Source: CAXPZW01 sp964221845 | GTDB lineage: Bacteria; Bacteroidota; Bacteroidia; Flavobacteriales_D; Sanyastnellaceae | DNA: 64,000 bases | Direction: 5' to 3' | Assembly (NCBI GenBank): GCA_964221845.1 | Contig: CAXPZW010000009.1 | Span: 62,001-126,000, forward strand | Shown here: piece by piece, positions 7,802 to 16,790 of the stretch | Position numbering within the stretch: the first letter of the stretch is position 1 | How the letters are laid out: every line of letters starts with the position of its first letter | The notes under the pieces: model-generated | What the model saw: the letters and a program-made list of their open reading frames with translations, nothing else | What the model was told of the DNA's origin: nothing | The model's database searches: none | Position numbers and translations under genes: made by a program

Positions 7802-8638
7802 ATGTGCGGCCGCTACGTCTCAGTCACCAAAGTCAAAACCCTCGAAAAGCGCTTCAACGTCCAAGCGCCTACCCCAGAGCTGTTCACCCCCAACACCAAC
7901 GTGAGCCATGGGAACACCGCGCCGGTGATCACCAACGAAAAGCCGGGTGAGCTGCAGTTCTTCCAGTTTGGATTCACGCCTTCGTGGGCCAAAAAGCAGG
8001 TGTACATGGTCAACGCGCGCAGCGAGGGCGACCACAACAAGGCCAACGACCCGCAGTATTCGGGCGCCATGGGCATCGTCAACAAACCGATGTTTCGCAG
8101 CTCCATCCGCAAGCGGCGGTGCTTGGTACCGGCCGATGCCTTCATCGAAGGGCCTGAAAAAGAGCGCCTGAGCAAACCCTATGTCATGTACCGCTCTGAT
8201 GGGGAGCGTCCTTTTGCGTTTGCAGGGATCTGGGACGAATGGGTGCTGCCTGACACCGGTGAGATCGTGTCTTCGTTTGCCATCATCACCGCGCCCTCCA
8301 ATACCGCCACAGCGGCCATTGGGCACCACCGCAGCCCAGTGATCTTGGAGCGGGACGACGAGCGGTTTTGGATCGATTCAGATTTGCCTTTAGCGGAGGT
8401 GACCTCCATGCTCAAGCCCTTGGACGGACGCAAGCTCAACGCGTATCCCATTGCGACTGACATCAAAAACCCCCATACCAATGGCGTAAGCCTGCTCGAG
8501 CCCATCGGCCAGCGCATCTTCCCCGAATACACCTACGAGCTCTACACCGAAATCGAGCTGTTTGGCATGGGCGAATCACGCGCGCGAAAGCGTTCCAAAG
8601 ACGAAGGCGATCCGGGCACACAAGGCACCCTGTTCTGA
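7802..8638 (+). CDS. SRAP domain (HMCES/YedK-type) abasic-site processing protein
   Basis: A 278-residue SOS response-associated peptidase family protein, which forms a thiazolidine crosslink with abasic sites in single-stranded DNA and so protects them. The start is fixed by MCGRY: Cys2 becomes the N-terminal nucleophile after Met removal. Other expected active-site residues are Asn71 (MVNARSE), Glu116 (FIEG, where most members have FYEW) and His175 (GHHRSPVIL). The reading frame continues upstream through the repeat element, but that is not coding. An 11-nt gap separates it from the next glycosyltransferase. Confidence 0.93.
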   Translation: MCGRYVSVTKVKTLEKRFNVQAPTPELFTPNTNVSHGNTAPVITNEKPGELQFFQFGFTPSWAKKQVYMVNARSEGDHNKANDPQYSGAMGIVNKPMFRSSIRKRRCLVPADAFIEGPEKERLSKPYVMYRSDGERPFAFAGIWDEWVLPDTGEIVSSFAIITAPSNTATAAIGHHRSPVILERDDERFWIDSDLPLAEVTSMLKPLDGRKLNAYPIATDIKNPHTNGVSLLEPIGQRIFPEYTYELYTEIELFGMGESRARKRSKDEGDPGTQGTLF

Positions 8639-8649
8639 TTCGTTGCATC

Positions 8650-9873
8650 TTGCGCGCTGTGACGGTTCTCGCGATGACATCTTGGAGTTTTGCTGGCCCG
8701 CTTGTACAAGTGGCCACCTTGCCGCATGTGCGCATGTTGCAGCAAGCCGCAGGCCCCAACACCCAAGTGGTGCTGGTCACCCAGGAAAAAGCGACGTACC
8801 CCATGACCGAGGCAGAGCGCTCGGAAGCCCACCAGACTCTGCGGGAACAGCACATTACTTGGCTGCCGCTGGACTACAAGCCCTTTGGTGCGGGTGCAGC
8901 GCTACGCTGGGCCAAAGACTTTGCCGTGCTCGTGCACGCCTGCCGAAAGCACAACGTGGAGGTCATCCATGCCTTTGGAACGCCAATCGGGTTCATCGGC
9001 GAACCGCTTTCAAAGCTGCTGCGCATCCCGTTGGTGCTGGACAGCTACGAACCGCACGCAGAGGTCATGGTCGAAAACGGCACTTGGCCTCGGAACGGTC
9101 GGGCGTTCAAATGGCTGTTCGCCTCCGAGAAACGGCAAGCGCATCACGCCACCGCAGCGCTGGCCACTACCGCAGCCATGGAAGACTACGCCAAGCGCAC
9201 CTTTGGCGCAGCGCCGAGTCTGCTGGTGCCTCGCCCAGCGCCCGTGGACTTAGAACGGTTCCATCCGGACACCTCTGTGCACCCTGACTTGGCCGCTTGG
9301 AAAGGAGATCACACCCTGGCCGTGTACGCTGGCAAACTCGGGGGCATCTACTGGAAAGAGGAAGTCTTTGCGCTGATGGCCACCAGCATGCAACATTGGC
9401 CCGGTGGACTGAAGTGGGCATTGTTGACTGATCTTCCCGAGCACGAGGTGCATGCCTTGGCCTCAGAAGCTGGCGTGCATTTGGACCACCTGTGGATCCA
9501 CCACGCTTCACCCGACGAAATGCCTGCTCTGCTGGCCGCCGCCGACTTTGCGCTGAACCCCAAAGCCCCCGTCCCCTCCCAGCGCTACTCTACCTCCATC
9601 AAGGACGCCGAATATTGGGCGAGTGGTTTGCCGGTGATGATTCCTCCCGGCATCTCAGACGACTCCGAGCTCATTGCCACCCATCGTGCAGGCGTAGTGA
9701 TCGAAGGGGTGGATTTTAGAGGTGCTTGCAGGGCCATGGCACAACTCCTGGCCGAAGACGGCCCTGGCGCCAAAACACGCGCACGCCAACTTGCGGAAGA
9801 CCACCGTTCACTGGCGGCCTCGCAGTTGGCGTACAACAAAGTCTACGGTCCTCTGGGGCCGCTTAGAACTTGA
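8650..9873 (+). CDS. glycosyltransferase (GT-B fold, group 1-like)
   Basis: A protein of about 407 residues with the two-domain layout of GT4 enzymes: an N-terminal V-T-V-L-A-M-T-S-W strand/loop, then V-I-H-A-F-G-T-P, and a C-terminal donor-binding half with LAAADFALNPKAPVPSQRYS and a Y-W-A-S-G-L-P-V-M-I block. The start is uncertain: TTG at this position, GTG nine bases later or an ATG at 8674. It follows the SRAP gene closely. It ends 11 nt inside the convergent lipoprotein gene. Substrates unknown. Confidence 0.75.
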   Translation: MRAVTVLAMTSWSFAGPLVQVATLPHVRMLQQAAGPNTQVVLVTQEKATYPMTEAERSEAHQTLREQHITWLPLDYKPFGAGAALRWAKDFAVLVHACRKHNVEVIHAFGTPIGFIGEPLSKLLRIPLVLDSYEPHAEVMVENGTWPRNGRAFKWLFASEKRQAHHATAALATTAAMEDYAKRTFGAAPSLLVPRPAPVDLERFHPDTSVHPDLAAWKGDHTLAVYAGKLGGIYWKEEVFALMATSMQHWPGGLKWALLTDLPEHEVHALASEAGVHLDHLWIHHASPDEMPALLAAADFALNPKAPVPSQRYSTSIKDAEYWASGLPVMIPPGISDDSELIATHRAGVVIEGVDFRGACRAMAQLLAEDGPGAKTRARQLAEDHRSLAASQLAYNKVYGPLGPLRT

Positions 9874-10342
9874 TCTCGTCGGTGGCGATGTCGGTTTTGA
9901 AATCGACCTTGACCTTGCGTCCAATGCCCATGGCCTTGCCACGCACGAAGCCTTCAGCCTTCAGCTCTACTGATTTGGCAAACAGCAGCGTCAAGGTGTT
10001 GGCCAGGAAATCTCCGCTCATATCAGAGATGTCCGCAGTCATGCGCAGGGCCTGCACGCTCACTTCCTTTTTGGGCAGCTCCAGCGGTTCGCGCAGGTGG
10101 AGTTTGCCCATCTTCTTGCCGTTCATGTACAAGTCGATGTCGCTCTCGGTGAGCTTGATCTTGTAGAAGTTCGGGTTGTCGATCTTGAGGAAGATGTCGG
10201 CGGCGATGATGTCCTTGCTGAACTCTTTGACGTCCACGTTTTGGACTTCAATCACGTCCACGTCCTCGTACAAGGAGCACGAAGAGAGGCTCACGGCCAG
10301 GAAAAACACTAGGGTCAGGTGCAGGATGCGGGCTGGTTTCAT
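9863..10342 (-). CDS. LEA14-like (LEA type 2) lipoprotein
   Basis: A 159-residue protein with a lipoprotein signal peptide; the lipobox is S-L-S-S-C with the acylated Cys at about residue 21. The rest resembles the water-stress/hypersensitive-response LEA14 beta-sandwich: IFLKIDNPNFYKIKLTESD followed by alternating beta strands. The start is the ATG before K-P-A-R-I. It lies 31 nt downstream of the dipeptidase gene on the same strand and may be cotranscribed. Role unknown, presumably at the inner face of the outer membrane or in the periplasm. Confidence 0.75.
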   Translation of the reverse strand: MKPARILHLTLVFFLAVSLSSCSLYEDVDVIEVQNVDVKEFSKDIIAADIFLKIDNPNFYKIKLTESDIDLYMNGKKMGKLHLREPLELPKKEVSVQALRMTADISDMSGDFLANTLTLLFAKSVELKAEGFVRGKAMGIGRKVKVDFKTDIATDEIKF

Positions 10343-10372
10343 GACGATGCGTTTATGCTTCAACGGCAAGCA

Positions 10373-11767
10373 TCATGCCTTGAGTGCGGCAAAGTGCTTG
10401 TAGAAGAGTGGAATGGTCTCGATGCCGCGGAAGTAATTGAACACCCCGTAGTGCTCGTTGGGCGAGTGGATCGCGTCTGAATCCAAGCCGAAGCCCATGA
10501 GCACGGTCTTGAGTCCGAGGATCTTCTCAAACGACGAACAAATCGGAATACTTCCCCCGCTGTGCACGGGAATGGGCTGGCGTCCAAAGGTCTCTTCCAT
10601 GGCGGCCGAAGCGGCTTTGAATCCGGTAAAGTCTGAAGGGGTCACGTACGGCTGGCCACCGTGCATGTCGGTCACGGTTACCTTCACGCTGTTTGGCGCA
10701 ATCTTCTCCATGTAGGCGCGGAACTTTTCGGTGATGTCGTGCGGGTCCTGCCCGGGTACCAATCGCATCGAAATCTTGGCCTTGGCCCACGAAGGAATCA
10801 CCGTCTTGGCGCCTTCTCCCGTGTAGCCTCCCCACATGCCGTTCACGTCCAAGGTTGGACGGATACTCATGCGCTCAGGCACAGTGTAACCGGCCTCGCC
10901 TTCCACATCTGAAATATCGATGCTGGCTTTGAAGGCGTCTTGGCTAAACGGCGCTTCTGCCATGGCCGCGCGCTGCTCAGCAGTGTATTCGACAACGCCG
11001 TCGTAGAACCCGTCTACGGTGATGCGCTGGTTGTCGTCCTTGAGCTTACCGATCATCTCGGCCAGGATGTTGAGCGGGTTGGGCACGCCACCGCCGTACA
11101 AACCTGAGTGCAGGTCGCGGTTCGGGCCGACCACTTCCACTTCGGTATACGCCAAGCCGCGCAGGCCCGTACACACCGAAGGCACGTCGTTGGCAATGAT
11201 GCCGGTATCGCTCACCAAGACCACATCGGCCTTGAGCATGTCTTTGTACTTCTCCAAAAAGCCGTCGAGGTTGGCCGAGCCCACTTCCTCTTCCCCTTCG
11301 ATCATGAACTTGGCGTTGCAGGGCATGCCCACACCGTTGTTCATCAGCTCAAAGGCCTTCACATGCATGAAGAATTGGCCCTTATCGTCGCACGCACCGC
11401 GGGCAAAAATGGCACCCTCGGGGTGGAGGTCGGTTTTCTTGATGACGGGCTCAAACGGGCCGCTCTCCCACAGATCCATGGGATCCGGCGGCTGCACATC
11501 GTAGTGGCCATACACCAGTACGGTAGGCAGGCTAGGGTCCACAATCTTCTCGCCGTATACGATGGGGTACCCGGGGGTCTCGCACAGTTGCACATTGTCC
11601 GCACCTGCGGCCTTAAGGTGATCGGCTACGGCTTCTGCGGTTTTGCGCACATCGCCCGCGCAGGCAGGGTCGGCAGAGATGGACGGGATGCGGAGCAAGT
11701 CCATCAGTTCATTCAAGAATCGGTCTTTATGGGGCCCGAGGGCCGCGCGTACTGCGTCGAGTTGCAT
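10373..11767 (-). CDS. M20 family dipeptidase (CNDP-like metallopeptidase)
   Basis: A 464-residue zinc peptidase of the M20/M25/M40 family, closest in layout to cytosolic non-specific dipeptidases. Metal ligands are in recognisable motifs: YGHYDVQPPDP near residue 87 (His, plus the catalytic Asp two residues on), ARGACDDKGQ (bridging Asp), IEGEEEVGSANL (catalytic Glu and ligand Glu), VLVSDTG, and a late His in DAIHSPNEHYG. No signal peptide, so cytosolic. Likely hydrolyses dipeptides for amino-acid supply; the exact specificity is not visible. Confidence 0.92.
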   Translation of the reverse strand: MQLDAVRAALGPHKDRFLNELMDLLRIPSISADPACAGDVRKTAEAVADHLKAAGADNVQLCETPGYPIVYGEKIVDPSLPTVLVYGHYDVQPPDPMDLWESGPFEPVIKKTDLHPEGAIFARGACDDKGQFFMHVKAFELMNNGVGMPCNAKFMIEGEEEVGSANLDGFLEKYKDMLKADVVLVSDTGIIANDVPSVCTGLRGLAYTEVEVVGPNRDLHSGLYGGGVPNPLNILAEMIGKLKDDNQRITVDGFYDGVVEYTAEQRAAMAEAPFSQDAFKASIDISDVEGEAGYTVPERMSIRPTLDVNGMWGGYTGEGAKTVIPSWAKAKISMRLVPGQDPHDITEKFRAYMEKIAPNSVKVTVTDMHGGQPYVTPSDFTGFKAASAAMEETFGRQPIPVHSGGSIPICSSFEKILGLKTVLMGFGLDSDAIHSPNEHYGVFNYFRGIETIPLFYKHFAALKA

Positions 11768-11949
11768 GGGGGTTGGGTTTGGGAGCCGGAAGTTCGGAAT
11801 CGAAATTGAATTGGCCGCAGGGCGAGTGGGGTGAGGGTGGACAGATCAACAAAGATCGCGTTCGCGCGTACCCCCACCCTTGGGGGCTGGGCCATCCCCC
11901 TACTGCAAAACTTCAACACAAACTTCGATTTATCCGGGAGCGAAGCGTT

Positions 11950-11963
11950 TATACCCGGGTATA
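11950..11963. promoter_or_regulatory. 14-bp perfect palindrome TATACCCGGGTATA
   Basis: It sits in the 213-nt gap between the dipeptidase start and the 3' end of the beta-helix gene, and is followed by a further partial copy (TATACCCG). There is no T run, so it is not a typical terminator. It could be an operator for the dipeptidase gene, about 185 nt downstream on the minus strand; nothing else is recognised in this gap. Confidence 0.35.
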
Positions 11964-11980
11964 CCCGTTTCTACACGGCT

Positions 11981-13552
11981 CTACTCCCCGCATGTGGTGT
12001 TGAACGCGCCGAGCAAAATCAACAAATCCGCAGCGCCCACCTCGCAGTCGTAGTCCAAGTCTTGATCGCAGGCCAACGCGCATCCGTAAGCGCCCAGCAG
12101 CGTAAGGATGTCTTCAGAATTGATCTGTCCATCGCCGGTGCGGTCCGCAGGGCACGGGTTTCCGTAGAACTCATGGGAGCCGATGTCCGGGGCGACCATG
12201 TCGCGCGCCCAGCCCGACACATCTTGGGTCACACCCAAAGGCAGCGCAGCCTCCATCAATGCGGTGTTGCACGACTCCAAGTTTTGAGGTGATCGGAACA
12301 ACGGGTCATCGGTCAGGGTATTCGCGTCCCAGCCGCTGAACGAGGTCCAAGCAGCCACCGAACCGTACTCATCGCCTGATTGACCAATCCGCGCAGCCAA
12401 GTCAGAGATGCCCGCTTGGTGAATCACGTTATGGTCGCACGCGGTCAAGCAATCGAGCTGGTCCAAGTCATAGACCGCTACATCGGTATCCACCCAAATG
12501 GCATTGTTGCGGATGCGGATGTTGGTGGCCGAGGTATTGGCCGCGCCCGTGTATTCGTGGTAGAACACGGCGTCCTCGTCGTACCCACCAAGGTCCATGT
12601 AAATGCTGTTGTGGTGGATGTCCAGGTAGTCGCACGCAGAGAAGCTGATGGCGATGTCCGGCACCAAATAGGCATTGTTGATGATGGTGATCTCGTTGTT
12701 GGAGATGACCGAGGGTTCGGTGTCGCTGCCGTCGGATTGCAGCATGCGGATGGCTTCGCTGCCGGACTCGAGGAAAAAATCGTTGCCCTCCACCACAATG
12801 GAATCCGAACTGGCGGTGATCGACACGCCGTAGAACCCGTAAGAGTTGCCCGCGTCGGTGGTCTCAAAGTAGTTGTCGCGGATGACCACGTGCTCGGTGT
12901 CAAACACGCTCACCCCAATCACCTCACAATCCAAAAAGGTATTGCCCTCGATCAAGCAGAGCTCGGTCTCGCCAAAGTCGTCGTCGATGTGGATGCCGTT
13001 GCCTCCGCCTTGGAAGTTGCAATGCTGGATGTAGACGTTGTCCAACGGATCCACATCGATGCAGGAGCGGTTGTACGGCGCACCGCAGCAGTTGTCCAAG
13101 TAATTGGGCGCACTGAAATTGCAATGGCGAATGGTAATGTTGGGACAACTGCGAATGTCCAAGGGAATGCCTGGGTCGGAATCGGTTTCAAAGGTGAGGT
13201 GTTCCAGAATCAGGTTGTAGACCAAGTTGGCTTGGAAGACATGCCAACTGCCCGATCCAGCAGGAGTTCCGGTGATGATCACATCTTCGGCATTGCCGGT
13301 TTCTGAACGGAAGGTGAGTGGGGTTTCTGGGGTTGGGGAGAAGATGTAGGCCAAGTTGAAGACCTCATTGTACGTACCGGGGCGAGCGTGGAAGGTGACG
13401 GCTCCATCGAGTCCTTCGCTGCTCACAGCAGCACAGGCTTCGGTGAAGGTGAGGTAATCGGGATCGGTGCCTCCGATGGTGTAGTCGCCGGAGAGTTGAG
13501 AAAACCCGAAAAGGGGAGAAAGCACAACGAGCAAACAGAACAAAAATCGCAT
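11981..13552 (-). CDS. secreted right-handed beta-helix protein with dockerin-like C-terminal tail
   Basis: A 523-residue protein with a signal peptide (residues 1-19, ending FGFSQ). The body has parallel beta-helix (NosD/pectate-lyase-like) repeats: runs of I-x-I-R-x-C/N-x-F, L-x-L-x-H-L-T-F and I-x-x-N-x-F coils from about residue 70 to 430. The last 55 residues are two EF-hand-like dockerin segments (DRTGDGQINSEDILTLLGAYG, then DLDYDCEVGAADLLILLGAF) with conserved cysteines. There is no T9SS sorting domain. Substrate unknown; a cell-surface polysaccharide-binding or -cleaving role is possible. Confidence 0.8.
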   Translation of the reverse strand: MRFLFCLLVVLSPLFGFSQLSGDYTIGGTDPDYLTFTEACAAVSSEGLDGAVTFHARPGTYNEVFNLAYIFSPTPETPLTFRSETGNAEDVIITGTPAGSGSWHVFQANLVYNLILEHLTFETDSDPGIPLDIRSCPNITIRHCNFSAPNYLDNCCGAPYNRSCIDVDPLDNVYIQHCNFQGGGNGIHIDDDFGETELCLIEGNTFLDCEVIGVSVFDTEHVVIRDNYFETTDAGNSYGFYGVSITASSDSIVVEGNDFFLESGSEAIRMLQSDGSDTEPSVISNNEITIINNAYLVPDIAISFSACDYLDIHHNSIYMDLGGYDEDAVFYHEYTGAANTSATNIRIRNNAIWVDTDVAVYDLDQLDCLTACDHNVIHQAGISDLAARIGQSGDEYGSVAAWTSFSGWDANTLTDDPLFRSPQNLESCNTALMEAALPLGVTQDVSGWARDMVAPDIGSHEFYGNPCPADRTGDGQINSEDILTLLGAYGCALACDQDLDYDCEVGAADLLILLGAFNTTCGE

Positions 13553-13622
13553 GGGTCAGTCTTAAGCAGTCACAAGATACGCAGATGTTGCGCCAAGTGA
13601 ATCCTCACACCCCCACCTCAAT

Positions 13623-13630
13623 TATATTTG
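13623..13630 (+). promoter_or_regulatory. putative -7 promoter element (TATATTTG) of the proline dehydrogenase gene
   Basis: An exact TAnnTTTG match ending 11 nt before the chosen ATG. It supports starting the protein at MTPNTF and not at the longer in-frame ATG at 13585, which lies upstream of the box. Confidence 0.65.
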
Positions 13631-13641
13631 CCCACCCCAAC

Positions 13642-14817
13642 ATGACACCCAACACCTTCGACAATACCGAGATCGCCTTTCGGCACAAGTCCGACGGTGC
13701 GCTGGCCAAGGCGTACTGGATGTTCAAGCTCATCGCCTACCCGTGGATGGTAAAGGTGGGCAAGGCGCTCATCAACGTGGCTCTCACCCTGCGCATTCCC
13801 GTTGGCTGGGCCATGCGCTGGAACGTCTTCGAACACTTCTGCGGCGGCGAGGACATCGAATCCTGCCAATCCACCGCACAGGAGCTCAACCAATACGGCA
13901 TCGGCACCATCTTGGATTTCAGTGTGGAGGGCAAGGAGTCTGACGAGGATTTCGAACGCACCTTCCAGGAAATCCTGCACACCGCAGATGCGGCCGCGGG
14001 CAACAGCCACATTCCGTTTTGCGTATTCAAAATCTCGGGGATTGCGCGCCACGCTTTGCTCCAAAAAGTAAACGCCTGCACCTTGCTCGAAGCCTCCGAG
14101 GTGGCCGAGTTCAAAATGGTAACCGACCGCGTGAATGCCATTTGCAAACGCGCCGCAGACGGGGGCACATACGTGCTCATTGACGCCGAGGAAAGTTGGA
14201 TCCAAGACGCCATCGACGAAGTGGCCTTGGAAATGATGCGCCGCTACAACCGCGAGCGTGTGGTGGTATTCAACACCTACCAACTGTACCGCCACGATCG
14301 CTTGGACTTCCTGAATCAAAACCTGGCCTACGCGCAGGAAGAAGGCTTCCACTTGGGCGCCAAACTGGTGCGTGGGGCCTACATGGAAAAAGAGCGTGAC
14401 CGCGCTGAAGCCCTGCGCTACACCTCCCCCATCCAGCCCAACAAAGCCGCCACCGACCAAGACTTTGACCTCGCCCTGAAGGTCTGCGCCGAAAACATCG
14501 ACCGCATGGGCGTGTGCGTGGGCACCCACAACGAGGTATCCAGCCTGTACATGACCGAACTCATGGCCCAGCACGGCATCACCAAAGCCGATCCCCGCGT
14601 GTACTTTGCGCAGCTGTTGGGCATGAGCGACCACATCTCCTTCAACTTGGCAGCCGAAGGCTTCAACGTGGCCAAGTACGTGCCGTACGGCCCCATCCGC
14701 GAGGTGGTGCCCTACCTCATCCGCCGTGCCGAGGAGAATACTTCGGTGGCCGGGCAAACCGGACGCGAGTTGCAGCTCATCCAAGACGAGCGCAAACGCC
14801 GCAAAGCCAAGAAATAA
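13642..14817 (+). CDS. proline dehydrogenase family protein
   Basis: A 391-residue FAD-dependent TIM-barrel enzyme oxidising proline to delta-1-pyrroline-5-carboxylate, the first step of proline use. Family motifs: YVLIDAEESW, FNTYQLYRHD, GAKLVRGAYMEKERDRA (substrate/FAD site) and the C-terminal YLIRRAEENTSVAGQT that closes over the substrate. As in most Bacteroidota it is a stand-alone ProDH, not a PutA fusion. The partner P5C dehydrogenase is not in the window. Confidence 0.92.
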   Translation: MTPNTFDNTEIAFRHKSDGALAKAYWMFKLIAYPWMVKVGKALINVALTLRIPVGWAMRWNVFEHFCGGEDIESCQSTAQELNQYGIGTILDFSVEGKESDEDFERTFQEILHTADAAAGNSHIPFCVFKISGIARHALLQKVNACTLLEASEVAEFKMVTDRVNAICKRAADGGTYVLIDAEESWIQDAIDEVALEMMRRYNRERVVVFNTYQLYRHDRLDFLNQNLAYAQEEGFHLGAKLVRGAYMEKERDRAEALRYTSPIQPNKAATDQDFDLALKVCAENIDRMGVCVGTHNEVSSLYMTELMAQHGITKADPRVYFAQLLGMSDHISFNLAAEGFNVAKYVPYGPIREVVPYLIRRAEENTSVAGQTGRELQLIQDERKRRKAKK

Positions 14818-14823
14818 TCGGGG

Positions 14824-16719
14824 TTAGCGCACCAGGATGCGCTCAATGCGTACGCCGTAGTCGGTGCGTACCTCCACCAGCACCACGCCGGTAATGTCTG
14901 GCAATTCCAACCACCCACTCCGCACCATCCAAGGCTGGTCCAAGAGCAACTTGCCGTCTGAGGTGTAGGTGCGGATCTGTTTGATTTCCTCGGAGCACTG
15001 CACGCGCACCCACCCGTTGGCCGGGTTGGGACCGATCTGCAGCGCAAAATCTTCCGGGATCTCATCCACGCCTGTGGTGGTGTCCAAGGTGACCGACGCG
15101 ATCAGCTCTGGCTCGGGATCCACGGCTGCGTACATGTCCTTGAAGGTGTTGATGGGCGCAGAGTCATACGTGAACATCTCCTCCAACCAACGCGGCGGAA
15201 CACTTTGGTAGAAGACGTTGGCCTGGGCCACCACTTCTCCTTCGTAGCCGTCGAGTGCGATTCGGTAGGTAACCTGGTCCGACCCTGACCCTTCGGTGCC
15301 GTCTGCAGCGTTGAAGTTGAGGTCGGCGACGGCCAGACCGGCCACCAAGGTGGTGTCGTACGCGTAGTGCGTCGTGCTGAAGCCCTCAGGCACCAAGCGG
15401 TTGTCTTTCAAGGGGTACGCGGCATTCTCCAGCACAGTGGTCGCCAGCCCATCGTTGTCGCCCAAAACCATCTCGTACACCTGCACTTCGTCTTCGTTTC
15501 GGATGACTTCGTGGTGGGGCTCGTAGGGAAGGTCGCGGCCGATCAGGTTGAACTCTTCGTCCAACAGGCCTTGCTCAAAGAGGACATTCCCGTCCACATC
15601 TTCCAATCGGAAATGCACCCAAGCGATGCGTGCGGGATACCCCGAAGGGAACTTGTGCCCGGCCTTGTTCCACAGCTCCAGCTCAAAGGTGAGCGTGTCT
15701 TCGACGTGGTCGATTTTGCTCAGGGTCAGGTCCAGGGTTTGTTGCTGGAGTTGCTCGCGCGTGCGCTCCTCCGCTAGGGTCAACTGCTCTTGGGTGGCGG
15801 GCAAATCGAGTTCATCCTTGAATTCCTGGAAGAGGCGCAGCATGTAAGTGTTGCCTCCCACCAAGTGGTGTTTCGCGTAAGGTTGTTGCGGGAACAGCCA
15901 GGTAGGCAAGCTCGCCGCCACCGCTCCGCCTTCGACCAGCGGCATGTGGCAGGTTTGGCATTCGGTGCCCTGGTCGGGGTAGGCGGAATTGACCCACTCG
16001 TGGTAGGTGGCTTGCTCGAAGAAGGTGTTTTCGGTGGGGGCGCCGTCCACAAAGGTGTGGGTGAACAGGCTGTGGCAGGACGCGCACAGTTCCGACTCGC
16101 GCACGTGCTCGCTGTAGGCCGGGCTGAAGCCGGTTTGGCCGCTCATCAAGCCGTCCCAAGGGTTGATGAATCCGCCGTAAGCCGCGTGATCGTCGTTGTA
16201 AGGAATCTCGCCGGTGTTGAGGTTGCCGAGCTCGGGCACGTCAGCAATGGCGTGGCAACCGATGCAGCCCACCCCGTCTTGGCCGAGCTCGTCGGTCTCG
16301 AGGTGTTCCATCAAAAAGGCCTCGCCGGTGGTGAGTTCCATTTCGTAATGACCCATGGGGGCATGGCAACGGGTGCAGGTTTCTTCGATCTCGGCCACGT
16401 AGTCGGGGTTGACCAGGCCTTCGTGGCTCACCTTGGCTTTCCAAAACGGATCGCGCGCCGAGTTGGCCATGATGGTGCCCATCCAGTCGTTGATGGTGCT
16501 CACGTCGTTGCCATCGGCATCCACCTGGTCTTCACCGTCCACGCTGGTGTTGTGGCAGTTGACGCATTTGCCCGAGCCTACAAACCACTCCCCTTCAAAC
16601 TCACTGAGTTCTTCGGGCGTGCGGTCGGCAGCGCAGCCGTTTTCTCTGGGCGAATCGGTGAGCGACAGGAACAGGATTCCTGCGGTGAATAAGACGAGGG
16701 CAACTCCACGTTTGCGCAT
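14824..16719 (-). CDS. multiheme c-type cytochrome with T9SS sorting domain
   Basis: A 631-residue exported protein. It has an N-terminal signal or anchor (residues 5-21) and five CXXCH heme sites in the first half: CVNCH (52), CTRCH (115), then CIGCH, CASCH and CQTCH, as in cytochrome c554-type proteins. The last 75 residues form a type A T9SS C-terminal domain (IGPNPANGWVRVQCSEE to ILVR). The ATG giving M-R-K-R-G-V-A is preferred over one 29 codons upstream. It is divergent, 71 nt apart, from a T9SS-tagged PQQ-type dehydrogenase, suggesting surface electron transfer; the electron partner is not shown. Confidence 0.85.
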   Translation of the reverse strand: MRKRGVALVLFTAGILFLSLTDSPRENGCAADRTPEELSEFEGEWFVGSGKCVNCHNTSVDGEDQVDADGNDVSTINDWMGTIMANSARDPFWKAKVSHEGLVNPDYVAEIEETCTRCHAPMGHYEMELTTGEAFLMEHLETDELGQDGVGCIGCHAIADVPELGNLNTGEIPYNDDHAAYGGFINPWDGLMSGQTGFSPAYSEHVRESELCASCHSLFTHTFVDGAPTENTFFEQATYHEWVNSAYPDQGTECQTCHMPLVEGGAVAASLPTWLFPQQPYAKHHLVGGNTYMLRLFQEFKDELDLPATQEQLTLAEERTREQLQQQTLDLTLSKIDHVEDTLTFELELWNKAGHKFPSGYPARIAWVHFRLEDVDGNVLFEQGLLDEEFNLIGRDLPYEPHHEVIRNEDEVQVYEMVLGDNDGLATTVLENAAYPLKDNRLVPEGFSTTHYAYDTTLVAGLAVADLNFNAADGTEGSGSDQVTYRIALDGYEGEVVAQANVFYQSVPPRWLEEMFTYDSAPINTFKDMYAAVDPEPELIASVTLDTTTGVDEIPEDFALQIGPNPANGWVRVQCSEEIKQIRTYTSDGKLLLDQPWMVRSGWLELPDITGVVLVEVRTDYGVRIERILVR

Positions 16720-16790
16720 GAACAGGACTTTGAGTCGTTGGCTTTCTTTGCAAAAGAAACAATTGGATGCCGAAACCACTTTTGATTCGC

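Noticed and set aside
13585..13641. Upstream ATG adding 19 residues to proline dehydrogenase
   Set aside because: It lies before the TATATTTG promoter box and adds residues unlike the family.
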